A DNA stretch of 64,000 bases, from contig CAVRLX010000014.1 of the NCBI GenBank assembly GCA_963721725.1, positions 62,001 to 126,000 of the forward strand, given 5' to 3'. Each line of letters begins with the position of its first letter. Position 1 is the stretch's first letter. The position numbers and the translations under genes were made by a program. This DNA comes from RI-153 sp963721725. Its GTDB lineage: Bacteria > Chloroflexota > Anaerolineae > Caldilineales > Caldilineaceae. Below the pieces are notes generated by a model, which worked only from the letters and a program-made list of their open reading frames with translations, was not told where the DNA came from and did no database searches. Shown here piece after piece: positions 36,194 to 45,415 of the stretch.

Positions 36194-36959
36194 CGGCGGT
36201 CTCCTCTGTGGGCTGGAGCGGCGCACCCTCGTCGCTTCGGATCGCAAGGTCGCTTGGCATCTCAACGGCGGCAAGAATGCCGTCGTCGACGATCTCGCCA
36301 TCCACCATGCGGATAATCCGATCACACAGGGCGCTGCTTTTGGCGTCGTGGGTGACGATGACAAAAGTCTGCCCATGTTCGCGATTGAGCCGTCCCATCA
36401 GCGCCAGCACATCGTCGGCGGTCTGGCTGTCCAGGTTGCCCGTGGGTTCGTCGGCCCAGACAATCGCCGGGTTGTTGACCAATGCCCGCGCCAATGTCAC
36501 GCGTTGGCGCTGTCCGCCGGAAAGCTCCGCCGGGCGATGATGGGCGCGGTCGGCCAGCCCCACATCGGCCAGCGCTTTGAGGGCGCGTGGGCGGGCTTCT
36601 TTGGCGCGTACGCCGCTCACGAGCAGCGGCATCTCCACATTTTCCACGGCGCTGATCACAGGCAACAAGTTGAAACTCTGGAAGACAAAGCCCATGCGCT
36701 GTGCCCGATAGGTGGTGCGTACTTTATCCTTCATTTTGTGCAGGGCGGTGCCTTCGATGAGCACCTCGCCTTTGTCGATCTGATCGAGGCCGGAAAGGCA
36801 GTTGAGCAGTGTGGTCTTGCCACAGCCCGACGGCCCCATAATGGCGACCATTTCGCCGGCCTGGATGGATAGAGTCACCCCACGCAAGGCGTGGACTTCC
36901 ACCTCGCCCGTGCGGTAAGTCTTGTGAATGTTGTCCGCTACAATAATCGCTTCGGTCAT
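36168..36959 (-). CDS. ABC ATPase, LolD/MacB type
   Basis: The 263-residue protein starts at 36959 after GAGGGGG. Walker A is IMGPSGCGKTTLLNCL, the Q-loop region GFVFQSFNLLP, the signature AELSGGQRQRVTLARAL and Walker B IVWADEPTGNLDS. VTHDAKSSALCDRI contains the switch His. This is the LolD/MacB subfamily that couples to FtsX-type permeases, here the 1345-residue protein encoded immediately downstream with overlap. The C-terminal tail of about 30 residues (SDLAIRSDEGAPLQ) has no known role. Confidence 0.9.
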   Translation of the reverse strand: MTEAIIVADNIHKTYRTGEVEVHALRGVTLSIQAGEMVAIMGPSGCGKTTLLNCLSGLDQIDKGEVLIEGTALHKMKDKVRTTYRAQRMGFVFQSFNLLPVISAVENVEMPLLVSGVRAKEARPRALKALADVGLADRAHHRPAELSGGQRQRVTLARALVNNPAIVWADEPTGNLDSQTADDVLALMGRLNREHGQTFVIVTHDAKSSALCDRIIRMVDGEIVDDGILAAVEMPSDLAIRSDEGAPLQPTEETADGLSRQLA

Positions 36960-37066
36960 GAATTCCCCCTCTTGCAAGAACTTTCTGGAAAGCCGTAAAG
37001 GTTCCCAGAAGATGAGACTTTGGAGTTCGCACCACTGTGAACTTTACGCAGGCAGTGTGAATTAGT

Positions 37067-37099
37067 TGCGCCCCCATCATAAGATATGATGGGGGCGCA
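37067..37099 (-). terminator. 14-bp perfect stem-loop between regulator and ABC genes
   Basis: TGCGCCCCCATCAT and its complement flank AAGAT. It lies 158 nt after the response regulator stop and 108 nt before the ATPase start, so it can end the regulator transcript. No T-run follows. Confidence 0.45.
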
Positions 37100-37256
37100 C
37101 ACATCAGTTCTTTGTTAATCCTGAGCGATGCCAGATAGTCGTGCAGGTCTACAGCAAATGACGTACGCGGCGCGTAGAGAGGGAAGATGGGAATGGAGAG
37201 GGGGTATGTGGGATGCGCGTTATGCTGAATCGGGGACACGCATCACCCAATCGGCA

Positions 37257-37910
37257 CTACATCGATCTGTTCACAATGCCATTCTCCATGGCAATGGCGA
37301 CGGCCTCTGTGCGGCTGGACGCGCCCAATTTGGAGAGGATATTGCTGACGTGGAATTTGATGGTTGAGCGGCTGACGATAAGTGCCGCAGCAATCTCCAC
37401 GTTGTTATGCCCTTGCGCCAGCAGTGCCAGCACCTCGCGCTCGCGCTCGGTGAGATCGTGGCCGGGCTTGGGCGGCTGTGTCGTGGAGTGGATGAGGGCT
37501 TGGGCGGCTTCGGGGGCCAGGGTGGAGCGCCCCGTGTGAGCTTTGCGAATGGCGGCGGCCAGTTCATCGGCGGCCACGTTTTTGAGCAAATAGCTAATCG
37601 CCCCGGCACGCAGCGCTTTCGTCACCAAGTCTTCTTCGGGGAAACTGGTCAGCACCACCACCTGCACCTCTGGGTGGCGCTGGCGGATCAAGCGCGTGGT
37701 CTCGGCCCCATCCATCCCGGGCATCATCAGATCCATCAAAATAACGTCGGGGCGTGCGCCCTCTACACGGGCCAGTGCCTCTTCGCCGCTGCCTGCCTCT
37801 GCCACCAATTCTAGATCATCCTGGACCATGAGAAAGGTACTTAACCCACTGCGCACCACAGCATGATCATCCACTAACATCACTCGAATCGGAGTTGCCT
37901 GAGCCATCAT
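37257..37910 (-). CDS. NarL/FixJ-type response regulator
   Basis: ATG 37910 or 37907 follows AAGGA; the longer form gives 217 residues. The receiver domain has D14-D15 and the phospho-acceptor D60 (ILMDLMMPGMDG), with T89 (VVLTSFPE) and K110 (YLLKNVAADEL). The C-terminal LuxR-type helix-turn-helix reads LTEREREVLALLAQGHNN and STIKFHVSNILSKLGASSRT. The nearest histidine kinase gene, at 39.0-40.6 kb on the same strand, is a NarX/DosS-like PAS-GAF-HisKA_3 protein, a probable partner. Between them lies a DoxX-family gene on the opposite strand. Regulators of this type respond to redox or gas ligands in other bacteria; that role here is inferred. Confidence 0.85.
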   Translation of the reverse strand: MMAQATPIRVMLVDDHAVVRSGLSTFLMVQDDLELVAEAGSGEEALARVEGARPDVILMDLMMPGMDGAETTRLIRQRHPEVQVVVLTSFPEEDLVTKALRAGAISYLLKNVAADELAAAIRKAHTGRSTLAPEAAQALIHSTTQPPKPGHDLTEREREVLALLAQGHNNVEIAAALIVSRSTIKFHVSNILSKLGASSRTEAVAIAMENGIVNRSM

Positions 37911-38068
37911 TTTTCCTTGCGTTCTATGCAGACCTGGATGCGAGGGTGGGGACTCTCGGCACAGACCAGGCAATAAGCCAACAATACAGACTATTGTACA
38001 GACAAGTGCATTGCAAAACAAGCGTGCAGGGAGAGGAGCATTTGTGCAATCAGGCACAACCCATCCAT

Positions 38069-38090
38069 CTGACCAGGGCTAAAGCCAACC
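38069..38090 (+). promoter_or_regulatory. Candidate operator upstream of the DoxX gene
   Basis: CTGACCAGGGCTAAAGCC shares ten identical bases and a similar continuation with CTGACCAGGGGCAAAACT at 40753. Inside, GGGCTAAAGCC is a near-palindrome like the GGGACTWWAGTCCC core bound by DevR/NreC-type NarL regulators. It lies 150 bp upstream of the DoxX start. Confidence 0.3.
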
Positions 38091-38239
38091 ATTCGTCTCT
38101 CATCAAACTATCCTAGAGGCGAGCGTTGCCGCAAGCGAAACAGGATAAAGTAGGGCTATCACGAGGCAAATGCAACAGAGCACACAACAGAGGCCTCGCT
38201 TAATACTCAATGAGTTGTTTCATCAAGGAGGATATATCC

Positions 38240-38857
38240 ATGAATCTGCTTTCTCGCCCGCAACGTCTGATTGAAGACCCGCCCCTTGCCAGGTTGCTCT
38301 TTTCCGATACACGCATGTCCTGGCTTTGGTTGGTGATCCGTGTTTATTTGGGCTACAAGTGGTTGGATGCCGGTCTGCACAAGATGACCCCGGCCTGGTT
38401 GGGTGGTGGTGAGGCCCTGAAGGGATATTGGACAAACGCTGTCGCCATCCCCGAAACAGGTCGCCCGGCGATTTCGTTTGACTGGTATCGCAGCTTTCTC
38501 AATTTCTTGCTCTCGACGGAAAGCTACACGTGGTTTGCCAAACTGATTGTCTACGGTGAAATCCTGATCGGTATCGGCTTGATTGTGGGGGCGTTTGTGG
38601 GCATTGCCGCCTTCTCTGGCGCTCTCATGAACTGGAGCTTTATTATGGCCGGGAGCGCCAGCACCAATGGAATGCTTCTGATTATCGCCATTCTGTTGAT
38701 GTTGGCCTGGAAGACCGCCGGTTACTTGGGTGCTGATTACTACCTGCTTTCCTACCTGGGGACGCCGTGGAAAGTGCAGAATGCAAAACCAACAGTCCGG
38801 CCAACGTCTAATCCAACGTCTAATCCAACTGCTAATCCAACTGCCAATCCAACTTAA
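38240..38857 (+). CDS. DoxX-family membrane protein
   Basis: The ATG at 38240 follows CAAGGAGG and gives 205 residues. After a short cytoplasmic N-terminus, about four helices follow (WLWLVIRVYLGYKWLDAGLH, WFAKLIVYGEILIGIGLIV, AFSGALMNWSFIMAG, LLIIAILLMLAWKTAGYLG). The LVIRVYLGYKWLDAGLHKM opening is typical of DoxX/TQO-small-subunit proteins, associated with quinone-linked redox steps. The C-terminus ends in a four-fold repeat of NPT(S/A), encoded by a 12-bp tandem repeat. An intrinsic terminator follows. Its position between a response regulator and a sensor kinase suggests it is their target. Confidence 0.75.
   Translation: MNLLSRPQRLIEDPPLARLLFSDTRMSWLWLVIRVYLGYKWLDAGLHKMTPAWLGGGEALKGYWTNAVAIPETGRPAISFDWYRSFLNFLLSTESYTWFAKLIVYGEILIGIGLIVGAFVGIAAFSGALMNWSFIMAGSASTNGMLLIIAILLMLAWKTAGYLGADYYLLSYLGTPWKVQNAKPTVRPTSNPTSNPTANPTANPT
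38801..38854 (+). repeat. 12-bp tandem repeat inside the DoxX gene
   Basis: CCAACGTCTAAT twice, then CCAACTGCTAAT, CCAACTGCCAAT and a half unit CCAACT. It codes for the (PT)SN/AN repeats at the C-terminus and will vary in copy number by slippage without changing frame. Confidence 0.8.
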
Positions 38858-38889
38858 GTTTGCGCTTGACTGCATAGAATAACTGGATC

Positions 38890-38916
38890 GAAAAGCCCCC
38901 GAGCTGGGGGCTTTTC
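38890..38916 (+). terminator. Terminator of the DoxX gene
   Basis: An 11-bp stem GAAAAGCCCCC/GGGGGCTTTTC with a 5-nt loop carries its own A/T ends, an efficient bidirectional intrinsic terminator 32 nt after the stop. Confidence 0.85.
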
Positions 38917-38960
38917 ACTATGTAAAGCAGACGCAAACGCCATGATCGCCCGCACCTATG

Positions 38961-38983
38961 CTTGTCCTGAGCTTATCGAAGGG
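38961..38983. repeat. Short dispersed repeat of the CTTGTCCTGAGCTT...GAAGGG type
   Basis: The motif TGTCCTGAGCTTATCGAAGG is, from general knowledge, nearly identical to a short intergenic repeat seen in many bacterial genomes. It lies between the DoxX terminator and the end of the sensor kinase gene. Only one copy is in the window. Confidence 0.35.
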
Positions 38984-39040
38984 ACCCCACGCTGGGCATG
39001 GTCCTTTCGCTGGATACCCTCGTTCCTCATGCGGCGCACA

Positions 39041-40607
39041 TCACACCCTCCGTCCTGGCCACACTGCCTCGACCACTGTCCCCTCGCCAGATTTGCTGTT
39101 AATGGTGAGCGAGATACCCACAGCATCCGCCCGCTCTTGCATAATGCTCAGGCCCAACCGTGCTTTAGAGGCATCGGCAGGCTTAAAACCGCGTGCCATT
39201 ATCGCGAATGATAAGGCGAAGATGGGTTGGCTCATGCCGCAGCAGCACTGTCACCTCAGTGGCACCGGCGTGTTTGACTACGTTATTCAACGCCTCTTGG
39301 GCAATGCGATAGAGCGAGACTTTGACATCGACGGGGAGTTCGCTGCGGCCCTCAATAGAGACGGTCACTGGCAATCTGGCGCGCCCTGTGGCCGCTTCGG
39401 CCAGTTGATGGAGCAGGTCGGACAGCGCCGATGCTGTCAGTGCCGACGGGCGCAATTCCAAAAGCAAGGTACGCATCTCGGCCAGTGCCCCGCGTGTCAA
39501 CTCGCGCATTTCGGCCAGCCGTTTACGTGCTTCGTCCTGGTTGCGATCCCACAAGCGCGGCAAGACCTCGGCGATCAAACTTGTGGAAAAGAGCGTCTGC
39601 GTTACCGCATCGTGGAGATCACGCGCCAAGCGGTTGCGTTCGGCGGTGACGGCGCTCTGCTCGGCTTGGGCGCGCAGCCGATCATTCTCAATCGCCAACG
39701 CGGCCTGATCAGCGAAGGCCACTGCCAACTCCCGGTCCTCGGCAGTGAAGGCGCGGGGATGTCGATAGTAGAGACTGATGCTGCCGTAGACTTCGCCCTT
39801 GACGTTGAGCGGCACCGAGAGCACCGACCGATAGCGGCTGACACGCCCCAGATTGGTATCGCCGCGGGTGGAATTGTCCAGAGTGGGGACGGTTAGATCA
39901 TAGGCCACCTGCGGGGCGATCATCGCCTCGCGCTGGAGTGTCGTCTCGCCCAAAGGACGCATGGCAACAATTTGCATTGGCGTCTGGTTCTCATCCTGGC
40001 GATAGATAGCCAATGCATCGGTGGCAAGCAGTCGGTGTGCCTGTTCCACAATGTGGTCGAGAATCTCTTCCAACGGACGGGCCGTGTTCAAAATTGTGAG
40101 TACGTCGTGTAGACCTTCGGCCACCTTGCGCCGCCGCTCGATCTCGTGGGTGCGTTCGGCAACACGCGCTTCCAAATCGCTGGCATAGCGACGCAACGAT
40201 TCGGCGGCCTGCACACGCACGGTAATATCGGTGATAAAAGCCAGCGCCAATTGTTGTTCGCCGATGGCAATTTTGCTCAGCCCCACCTCCACAGGAAATT
40301 CCTGCCCATTTTTGCGCAACCCGGAGAGTTCAAAACCCAACCCCATAGGGCGCGCCCGCGGGGCAGCAAAATAGTCTTGTCGATGCCCGTGATGGATCTC
40401 GGTAAAGCGTTTTGGCAGCAACATCTCCAGCGTTTTACCGATCATCTCGAGGTGGGTGTAGCCGAAAATCTCTTTGGCTTTGACGTTGACCATTTGGATC
40501 TGACCCTCTTCATCCACGGCAACGACGCCGATCGGGACCGATTCAAGATAGGCCAGATCTTTTTCTTCAAAGAGTTGGATAGACGGTGACGAATGTATAT
40601 CTTCCAC
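39041..40607 (-). CDS. PAS-GAF sensor histidine kinase (HisKA_3), one frameshift
   Basis: GTG 40607 follows AGAGGAG. A PAS domain covers about residues 20-130 (SVPIGVVAVDEEGQIQMVNV), a short coiled coil follows, then a GAF domain at about 175-310 and the HisKA_3 dimerisation domain with H332 in ERNRLARDLHDAVTQTLF. The ATPase part has SLYRIAQEALNNVVKHAGA (N box) and LIIRDNG (G1). There the first frame ends in an early stop, and the sense continues as RGFKPADASKARLGLSIMQE one frame over, due to one extra base near 39190. The last helix and G2 box thus need that correction. The full protein would have about 520 residues. Likely partner of the NarL-type regulator at 37.3 kb. Confidence 0.8.
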
Positions 40608-40752
40608 GCGTACTCCTCTGGTGGCAGGGTCATACCCTTGATGAATCTCGCCCGGACAACTTACAAGTGCCTATATGCTCATTGTATCGAAAATAACCGG
40701 AGCTTCAACCATTGTCCGGCTAAAATTGTGCACCTGTGAACAACCCCACCAC

Positions 40753-40776
40753 CTGACCAGGGGCAAAACTCGCCAA
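40753..40776 (+). promoter_or_regulatory. Candidate operator upstream of Usp remnant/CBS gene
   Basis: CTGACCAGGGGCAAAACTCG matches the 38069 site over CTGACCAGGG and is followed by an A-rich core. It precedes the Usp remnant by about 150 bp. The two sites form a pair around the two-component genes. Confidence 0.3.
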
Positions 40777-40922
40777 ACGAGGAGAGCCGTTGCGTTGATC
40801 TTGGTGTAATGTGGTGAGCAAGTGGCGTGACCATTGCCCGTAGTCTTTGAAAAGGAGCATCAGAAGCCTGCCCGTCGATCTGGTCAGCCCTAACCGCGAA
40901 ACTGTGAGTACAGTCGTTCCGC

Positions 40923-41063
40923 ATGAGCACCCACAGTCGATCTGGCCTCAGCCGCTGGGTCTTTGGCAGCGTAGCCGAAAAGGTGATGGGATTCGTGGAG
41001 CGCCCGGTGCTGTTAATCCGTGCAGGGGCCGACTCTGCCAAGATGGCGAGCCTGAATTGGTAA
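40923..41063 (+). pseudogene. C-terminal remnant of a universal stress protein
   Basis: The frame from 40923 reads MSTHSRSGLSRWVFGSVAEK and ends with VERPVLLIRAG...LNW before TAA. This is the ATP-binding tail of UspA-type proteins (MSTHGRSGLxRWVxGSVAEKVL...PVLLVR). The N-terminal 100 residues are missing; the upstream DNA (40608-40922) has no matching frame. It is a decayed gene 65 bp before the CBS gene, and suggests that an intact Usp gene stood next to the CBS gene, as in redox/hypoxia regulons elsewhere. Confidence 0.65.
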
Positions 41064-41128
41064 ATCGCCGACCAACGGTAATCGTGATTTGTCTTTACGT
41101 TTCTATCTGTCTGAAAGGAGGATCGCCC

Positions 41129-41839
41129 ATGTTTGTCCGTGATTGTATGAGTACGCCGGCCACCACGGTGACACCCGATACCCCCTTTCAGGTTGCCCTC
41201 AAAACCATGCAGACCCATCGATTTCGTCGGCTGCCTGTGGTGGATAAGAAAGGTCGTCTAGCGGGCATTGTCTCGGAACGGGATCTGCTGCACGCAGCCC
41301 CCTCCCCCGTGAGTTCGCTCTCCATAGGGGAGATGAACTATCTCTTGGCCCGGCTCACCGTCGGCCAGATCATGACGCGGTCGATTATCATTACCACGCC
41401 TGACACACCTGTGGAACATGCAGCCAGCCTCATGGTTGCCAACAAAGTGGGCGGTCTGCCCGTGGTGGATGAGCACGACAATGTCATCGGTATGATCACC
41501 GAAACCGATATTTTCAAGGTTTTTGTAGAGATGATGGACGGCAAAGAAGGGGTGCGCCTGACCTTCGATCTCCCAACAGGCGAAACTGTGCCTTTTGCAT
41601 TTTTACAGGGAATCTACGACCGAGGCGGAAAGATCTCGGCGATGGGATCCATTGCCCACACTCCCTCTACCCAACGGCTGGTCATTGTGATTCGTGACCG
41701 GACCTTGCTGGATCTACACGAACCCATTCGCATGTTGGGCGATTGTCTGGTGGACGCCTACGAGCTATCCGACTCATATGTGCTGGTTCCGCCGCTATCC
41801 AGGGTCAACGGCCACACCAACCACGCGCTGTGTAAATAA
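41129..41839 (+). CDS. CBS-domain pair protein with C-terminal ACT-like domain
   Basis: The ATG at 41129 follows AAAGGAGG. Two CBS motifs are seen: MFVRDCMSTPATTVTPDT with RRLPVVDKKGRLAGIVSERD, and VGQIMTRSIIITTPDT with GGLPVVDEHDNVIGMITETD. Together they form one Bateman module binding adenosyl nucleotides (residues 1-135). Residues about 145-236 (GVRLTFDLPTGETVPFAFLQ) look like a small alpha-beta regulatory domain of the ACT type, as in AcuB-like proteins. The protein has 236 residues. It likely senses energy charge. It follows the Usp remnant and the shared upstream motif. Confidence 0.8.
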   Translation: MFVRDCMSTPATTVTPDTPFQVALKTMQTHRFRRLPVVDKKGRLAGIVSERDLLHAAPSPVSSLSIGEMNYLLARLTVGQIMTRSIIITTPDTPVEHAASLMVANKVGGLPVVDEHDNVIGMITETDIFKVFVEMMDGKEGVRLTFDLPTGETVPFAFLQGIYDRGGKISAMGSIAHTPSTQRLVIVIRDRTLLDLHEPIRMLGDCLVDAYELSDSYVLVPPLSRVNGHTNHALCK

Positions 41840-42022
41840 CCTTCGCCAGAAACAAATCCCTGTGTTTCTCTCCTCAAAGGGAATCGTTCTGCCCTGCTGG
41901 ACGATTCCCCAGCGTTTTCTTTTAGGTTTAATCGATCTGAGTGAAAGCCCACCCCGCACTCTCATTTCCAATCGCCTACGCTCAGAATCTCGTTACCCAG
42001 ACCAACCCCCATTCTTCACTCT

Positions 42023-43100
42023 TCATCCTTCTTCTCCCCACGCCCCCGTCTCATAAAACCGCTCCATTTGCGCCAAGCATGGCTGAATATTGTAGCCGTT
42101 TTGAGCGAGCCAGTCTGGGTTGTAATAGGTGTCCAAATAGCGATCACCGGCATCGCAGATCAGCGTGACCACAGACCCTGCCTCCCGACGCGCGTGCATC
42201 TCGGCCATGATCTGAAATGCTCCATAGAGATTGCAGCCAGTGGAGCCGCCGCACTTGCGCCCCAAGATCCGCTCCAAAAGATGAATCGCTGCATAGGTGG
42301 CTGCATTGGGGACGCAGATCATCTGATCCACCACCTGGGGGATAAACGACGGCTCGACACGCGGTCGCCCGATCCCCTCCACGCCCGAACCGCCGCGACA
42401 GGCTGAGATCGGCGTCTCCGCTGTGATAATACTCGAAAAAGACCGAGTTTTCCGGGTCCACCACACAGATCTGCGTGTCCAGTTTGAGATAGCGCACATA
42501 GCGCCCAATCGTGGCCGACGTGCCGCCCGTCCCCGCGCCACAGACCACCCAACTTGGTTCGGGGTGCGGCTCATCGCGCATCTGTTCAAAGATCGACTCG
42601 GCAATGTTGTTGTTGCCGCGCCAGTCTGTCACCCGTTCGGCATAGGTAAACTGATCCATAAAATGGCCGTTTAACTCCCCCGCCAGCCGGTGCGCCTCGC
42701 TGTAGATCGCGCCCGGATCGTCCACAAGATGGCAACGCCCGCCGTAAAATTCAATGGCGCCGATCTTGGCCGCAGACGTTCCCATCGGCATCACGGCAAT
42801 AAAGGGCAGCCCCAGCAGGCGTGCAAAGTATGCCTCGGAGATCGCCGTGCTGCCCGACGATGCCTCGATCACCGGCGTGCCTTCGTGCAGCCAGCCGTTG
42901 CACAGCGCATAGAGAAAAAGCGAGCGCGCCAGCCGGTGTTTTAGGCTACCGGTGGGGTGGGTCGATTCGTCTTTACAATACAGATGCACATTGGGCGTGC
43001 CCGGCACTTCCAGCCGGATCAGGTGCGTGTCGGCGGAACGGTTGTAATCAGCGTCGATTTTCTTCACCGCCGCCTGCACCCAGGCGCGTAGATTGCTCAT
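42023..43100 (-). CDS. PLP-dependent cysteine synthase-like enzyme, one frameshift
   Basis: The ATG at 43100 opens with MSNLRAWVQAAVKKIDADYN. The PLP lysine is in DESTHPTGSLKHRLARS, the substrate loop in IEASSGSTAISEAYFA, and the phosphate-binding GTGGTS in WVVCGAGTGGTSATIGRYV. After LSRRFGRG near 42390 the frame changes and continues as VEGIGRPRVEPSFIPQVVDQ, then GRKCGGSTGCNLYGAFQIMA, which holds the C-terminal PLP-contacting serine/threonine region. The restored protein is about 358 residues. This family (fold-type II) forms cysteine or related amino acids from O-acetylserine or other activated serines; the reaction here is not certain because the STHPTGSLK motif is not the canonical one (PSxSVKDR). 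Confidence 0.75.
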
Positions 43101-43128
43101 GGGGTAGCCTTTCTCACTTGACAATGGC

Positions 43129-43914
43129 TCACCGCAAGGCCAGAAGTTCAACAGGGCTACGGTTTGCCAAGAGTTGTCTGGTTAGTCTGGGCAAATCTTT
43201 CTCTGCCAGCAGCGCACGGCGCGTGTGGGTAACAAAATGAAGGGTAAAGCCGTGGGCCAAAAGCACACGCGGGAGTGCATCCGGCGCATGGCCGGCGGAG
43301 CGTTGTAGCGTTGGATGCCACTCGACAATCAGACGCAACGTCGGCGCGTCGATTATGCGCGCCATCCCCTGCAAGACCTCGAGTTCTGCCCCCTCAACAT
43401 CTATTTTCACCAAGTCTGGCGTAACCGGGATCAGATCATCTAAGGGGGCCATGAGAACCTCTACCGTCTCTGTGACTGTAGCATAAAAGCTGTCTGGGAA
43501 GAGGCTATTGACCGCGCTGACCTCGCCGCGCAAGAAGAAGGGCTTCAGCGCACGGTGGCCCCCCGCGGCATAAGGCAATACCCAGACGTTGGTCAGCGGG
43601 TTGGCAAAGAGATTGGCATAGAGGAGAGCCAAATTATCCTGGGCGGGTTCTATGGCATAGACACGCCCATTCGGCCCAACACACTGGGCAGCATAAAGCG
43701 TGTTGTAGCCGATGTTGGCCCCCACATCCACAACGATGTCGCCGGGGTGGAGAAGGCTCTTTAACAAGCGCTGCATACGCAGATTTCCCATCACCACAGC
43801 CAACCTAATCGGAAGTGAGCCAGGAACGTAAAGTCGCATCCCTGCCAAGGTCACAGGGCGGGCAAGCGCTGCTTGAAGTAGGGATCGGAGTGGCAGGGGC
43901 AAGTGGGGCATCAT
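43129..43914 (-). CDS. FkbM-family methyltransferase
   Basis: The 261-residue protein has motif I DIVVDVGANIGYNTLYAAQC, then GRVYAIEPAQDNLALLYANL, and DLVKIDVEGAELEVLQGMAR, the three hallmarks of FkbM-type O-methyltransferases. These use S-adenosylmethionine to methylate sugars or secondary metabolites. Two adjacent ATG codons at 43914 and 43911 could both start; no clear ribosome site is seen. It follows the cysteine synthase-like gene on the same strand but with 28 bp between, so co-transcription is possible. Confidence 0.8.
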   Translation of the reverse strand: MMPHLPLPLRSLLQAALARPVTLAGMRLYVPGSLPIRLAVVMGNLRMQRLLKSLLHPGDIVVDVGANIGYNTLYAAQCVGPNGRVYAIEPAQDNLALLYANLFANPLTNVWVLPYAAGGHRALKPFFLRGEVSAVNSLFPDSFYATVTETVEVLMAPLDDLIPVTPDLVKIDVEGAELEVLQGMARIIDAPTLRLIVEWHPTLQRSAGHAPDALPRVLLAHGFTLHFVTHTRRALLAEKDLPRLTRQLLANRSPVELLALR

Positions 43915-44140
43915 CTGGCTTATTCCGCTGCTCTATCGCCGCATGATATGGCCGCCGACGCGTCCACACCCACGCGATACCCCGCCGCCAATTGCGCGCT
44001 GATTTCGATGTTGACGTCGCTGTACGAGGCCATAGCGGTGCTATTATGTCTAGAAAGGCAAGACGGTTGGGCAGGGAGAAGCAGGCCCAAGTATATCACA
44101 GAGCGTGGATCTTGGCAGTTTTTCCGCCAATCCCTGGCTT

Positions 44141-44168
44141 TTGGGCAAACCAGTTTATCTTTTACAAT
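44141..44168 (+). promoter_or_regulatory. Candidate promoter of the amidohydrolase gene
   Basis: TTGGGC (-35), a 16-nt spacer and TACAAT (-10) lie 43 bp upstream of the ATG. Confidence 0.45.
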
Positions 44169-44210
44169 AGGGTTACCAACCCGAACAGTTTTACCCAAAG
44201 GAGCTATCAC

Positions 44211-45314
44211 ATGAGCCTTGCCCCAGATCTGGTAATGCCAGCACAGCCTACCCCCCCAGCCGCACGCCGCACTGGTTTGATCGACTGTGATGTACACGTC
44301 TACCCGCGCAGCAACGATGAGATCAAACTATATATGGACGAACCCTTCCGCAGTCGTTTTGGCGGCGGCGGGCGCGGCTTCTTCGGCAACCCGGTTCACG
44401 GCTCTCGTCTGGACGCCAAGCCGCCTTCCGGCGCGCCGGCGGGCGCAGATCCCGACTTTTTGCGCCAGCATCTATTGGAACCCTTCGGCCATGCCTACGC
44501 CATTTTGTTGCCGCGTGCCTTTTGCAATCACCACCCTGATCCCGACTTTGGCACGGCGATTGCCGCGGCCTATAACGAGTGGCTGGCCGACACTTGGCTG
44601 AGCAAGTATAACCACGACGGCATCTTCAAAGGATCGATTACCATCAACCATCAAGATCCACAGGCCGCCGCCCGTGAGATCGAAAAGTGGGCCGATCATC
44701 CGCATTTCGTCCAAGTGATGACCGACTCCGGCGCACGTATGCCCTTTGGACAGCGCCACTATTACCCCATCTACGAAATGTGCGACAAGTACAACCTGCC
44801 CTTTGCCATTCACCCCGGCACTGACGGCATGGGCATCAACATTCAGCCCACGCCCGGCTATCCCACCCACTACATTGAATGGCACACCTGCCTGTCGCTG
44901 GCCTTCCAGGCCCATCTGGTCAGCTATCTCACCGAAGGCGTCTTTGAACGCTTTCCCAACTTTCGCGTGGTGATGGTAGAGGGCGGCGTCTCTTGGGTGG
45001 CCCCGCTGCTCTGGCGGCTGGATGCCGAATGGAAGGCGCTGCGCCCCGAAGTGCCTTGGGTCAAAAAGCAGCCCTCGGCCTATATGCGCGATCATGTGCG
45101 CCTCTCTAGCCAGCCGTTGGAACGCCCCGACAGCGGCGACAAACATCTGCTCCAGATTTTCGAGATGATGGACGCCGAGCATATTCTCATGTTCGCCAGC
45201 GACTATCCCCATTGGGATTTTGACTCGCCCACCCACGCCTTCCCCAAACTGCCCGATGCCCTGCACCAACGCATCTTCCGCGACAACGCGCAGGAGTTTT
45301 ACGGACTGGCGTAG
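44211..45314 (+). CDS. Amidohydrolase 2-family metal-dependent hydrolase/decarboxylase
   Basis: The ATG at 44211 follows AAAGGAG and gives 367 residues. Metal-binding features are DCDVHVYPR at the N-terminus (DxH), H in FAIHPGTDGMG, the conserved acidic VMVEGGVSWVA and the final FASDYPHWDFD. This is the pattern of amidohydrolase_2 TIM barrels, including ACMSD-type decarboxylases and related enzymes for aromatic acids. The gene is followed after 101 bp by a Rieske ferredoxin-like gene, as in small catabolic units. Substrate unknown; an aromatic or carboxylate compound is likely. Confidence 0.8.
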   Translation: MSLAPDLVMPAQPTPPAARRTGLIDCDVHVYPRSNDEIKLYMDEPFRSRFGGGGRGFFGNPVHGSRLDAKPPSGAPAGADPDFLRQHLLEPFGHAYAILLPRAFCNHHPDPDFGTAIAAAYNEWLADTWLSKYNHDGIFKGSITINHQDPQAAAREIEKWADHPHFVQVMTDSGARMPFGQRHYYPIYEMCDKYNLPFAIHPGTDGMGINIQPTPGYPTHYIEWHTCLSLAFQAHLVSYLTEGVFERFPNFRVVMVEGGVSWVAPLLWRLDAEWKALRPEVPWVKKQPSAYMRDHVRLSSQPLERPDSGDKHLLQIFEMMDAEHILMFASDYPHWDFDSPTHAFPKLPDALHQRIFRDNAQEFYGLA

Positions 45315-45319
45315 GGGAG

Positions 45320-45375
45320 GGTATTCGATATTGGGTATTACGTTCTGGATCGTACAATACCCAGTATCGAATACC
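45320..45375. repeat. Word-built hairpin (GATATTGGGTATT type)
   Basis: GGTATTCGATATTGGGTATT (45320-45339) and its near-exact complement (45356-45375, one mismatch) form a hairpin between the amidohydrolase and Rieske genes. The same words are found at 12.7 and 24.8 kb. Confidence 0.55.
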
Positions 45376-45415
45376 CAATATCTAATCGCCCACTCACCCA
45401 ATCCCAAGGAATCTC

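Noticed and set aside
34685..36316. A 543-codon plus-strand ORF
   Set aside because: It is antisense to the large permease gene, rich in His, Gln and Arg, and has no family features or ribosome site.
40608..41128. A metabolite riboswitch before the CBS gene
   Set aside because: I compared it from memory with c-di-AMP, molybdopterin, c-di-GMP and guanidine classes and found no match; the region instead holds a Usp remnant.
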